Shown here: positions 11,209-11,909 of the stretch, in pieces | How the letters are laid out: each line of letters begins with the position of its first letter | How positions within the stretch are numbered: the stretch's first letter is position 1 | Assembly: GCA_023245755.1 (NCBI GenBank) | Contig: JAHFJQ010000021.1 | Coordinates: forward strand, 1-11,909 | Length of the DNA: 11,909 nt | Direction: 5' to 3' | Source of the DNA: an archaeon | GTDB lineage: Archaea; Nanobdellota; Nanobdellia; SCGC-AAA011-G17; GW2011-AR17 | The notes under the pieces: generated by a model | Seen by the model: only the letters and a program-made list of their open reading frames with translations | Databases searched by the model: none | What the model was told of the DNA's origin: nothing | Translations under genes and position numbers: made by a program

Positions 11209-11703
11209 ATGAAGATAGTGAGCATATGTGTAACGTTATTTTTCATTCTTATAATCAGTTCTTGCTCTACACAAAGAACAGAAAGTTCTGTACCAACTGT
11301 TTCTGTAGAAGTTCCTTTTGAAATGAAAGTGGGAGAAACTGTAAGTATTGAAGGCCATCAATTTACTTTCTCACAAGTACGTTCTGACTCAAGATGTCCT
11401 ATGGATGCACAATGCATTTGGGCTGGAGAAGCAACCGTTGTTCTCACACCTGTAGATGAAGCAGACTTAAACTTTAAAGAAGTTCTTCTATCAACAAATA
11501 GTACAGAAGCCTATACCTATCTCTTTCCTGATAATACGAATAATACTGTGTGCTCTGAAGAAGGGATGTGTACAACATCATCTAATCTTTACACCTATGG
11601 CTATCTTATTCAATTAAATTCTCTATCTCCTTTACCTCAAACAGGAGAAGAGCTCAGCCAAGAAGACTACATCGCAACTTTCACTATTTATCTTTCTGCG
11701 TAA
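11209..11703 (+). CDS. Lipoprotein with a DSRCPxDxxCIWAGEA domain
   Basis: The 164-residue protein opens with a signal peptide (MKIVSICVTLFFILIISSC), with lipidated Cys at 19 in an ISSC lipobox (Ser at -1 is tolerated but not usual). After a Ser/Thr linker comes a beta-rich domain with SDSRCPMDAQCIWAGEATV (59-77), a phrase found in small secreted or lipoprotein domains in many bacteria with no known function. Cys63 and Cys69 are probably joined, as may be Cys115 and Cys121. The protein is expected on the outer face of the membrane as an Lgt substrate. It is leaderless, a single gene, and faces the TrmB-like gene tail to tail across 13 nt. Confidence 0.8.
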   Translation: MKIVSICVTLFFILIISSCSTQRTESSVPTVSVEVPFEMKVGETVSIEGHQFTFSQVRSDSRCPMDAQCIWAGEATVVLTPVDEADLNFKEVLLSTNSTEAYTYLFPDNTNNTVCSEEGMCTTSSNLYTYGYLIQLNSLSPLPQTGEELSQEDYIATFTIYLSA

Positions 11704-11716
11704 GAGTAGTTTATGT

Positions 11717-11909
11717 TTATTTTGCTTGTTTCCAAATTTCTTGAAAATAGGTCTTATAGGATTGCGCAATTTCTTTAGAGTGGATAAGTATTCCTACAGG
11801 CTTTTCTTTCCAAGTGGTAATAAGAACTTTATCTTGAAGAATATCGATATTACTCGGAAGTGGAAAAGAAACATATCTTTGATGAATAAAAGCAGGATAT
11901 CGTTTCGCA
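11717..11909 (-). CDS. TrmB-family transcriptional regulator, C-terminal fragment at the window edge
   Basis: Sixty-three residues are visible before the stop at 11717-11719; the rest lies beyond the right edge. The end RYVSFPLPSNIDILQDKV, then ITTWKEKPVGILIHSKEIAQSYKTYFQEIWKQAK matches the close of the TrmB-type effector domain (PLD-like fold), where the phrase W-x-x-x-P-x-GI-x-I-x-S-x-E-I-A-x-S is typical. TrmB proteins are sugar-responsive or general archaeal repressors and activators with an N-terminal winged helix, which is not in view. Target and effector cannot be judged. Confidence 0.75.
   Translation of the reverse strand, partial: AKRYPAFIHQRYVSFPLPSNIDILQDKVLITTWKEKPVGILIHSKEIAQSYKTYFQEIWKQAK

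Noticed and set aside
1..11909. CRISPR array, insertion sequence or prophage
   Set aside because: No direct repeats with regular spacers, no transposase or integrase frame, and no terminal repeats flanking a cargo were seen; the tRNA gene shows no visible repeated 3' end as an attachment site.

Overview
The window looks like a stretch of chromosome from a DPANN archaeon, most likely of the Woesearchaeota/Pacearchaeota/Nanoarchaeota type. The archaeal assignment rests on four things: a full-length ABCE1 (an archaeal/eukaryotic ribosome-recycling ATPase), a tRNA-Thr with U73 and no encoded CCA, TATA-box promoters, and Shine-Dalgarno sites matching GGAGGTGAT only where a 5' leader exists. The narrower DPANN placement is inferred from small AT-rich compact genes, a 7TM + winged-helix pair, and small zinc-ribbon and basic proteins of a kind I associate with those genomes. 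It is not proven.

Layout. 1-487 (-): edge-truncated LAGLIDADG homing-endonuclease-like protein. 488-724: non-coding, with a perfect 12-bp inverted repeat enclosing a G-rich loop. 725-1637 (+): overlapping 7TM membrane protein and winged-helix regulator. 1638-2282 (-): unrecognised 214-aa protein whose stop codon abuts that of the regulator. 2512-3055 (+): operon of three tiny genes (basic peptide, PLDc_N-like 2TM protein, anchored Cys/Trp-containing protein). 3100-5045 (-): two lipoproteins, one with Asp-box/sialidase-like repeats and one YHYH-domain protein. 5123-5788 (-): tRNA-Thr(CGT), a 46-aa zinc ribbon and cytidine deaminase. 5863-9552 (+): AlkD-like DNA glycosylase, 42-aa zinc-finger-like protein, BadF/BadG-type sugar-kinase-like ATPase and ABCE1. 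9549-10734 (-): YkgJ-type cysteine-cluster protein and prolipoprotein diacylglyceryl transferase (Lgt). 10843-11109 (+): strongly promoted tandem-repeat basic protein. 11209-11703 (+): another lipoprotein. 11717-11909 (-): C-terminus of a TrmB-like regulator, cut by the edge.

The genes are mostly independent housekeeping or accessory units rather than one pathway. Two links stand out. Lgt sits in a window with three proteins carrying lipobox signal peptides, which suggests a working lipoprotein pathway in an archaeon. There is also a strikingly uniform promoter layout: about 14 genes have a TATA-like box centred 25-28 nt before the start codon, so their mRNAs should be leaderless. Only the tiny-gene operon, the tandem-repeat gene and perhaps the homing-endonuclease gene show a Shine-Dalgarno site. 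This rule also moves the starts of two genes (to 2282 and 4032).

I see no CRISPR array, insertion sequence, rRNA or defence system. The best candidates for undescribed biology are the G-rich-loop hairpin at 558-598, the tandem-repeat basic protein, the 7TM/wHTH pair, the mRNA-tRNA fusion at 5197, the missing Fe-S cysteine in ABCE1 and the lipoprotein pathway.
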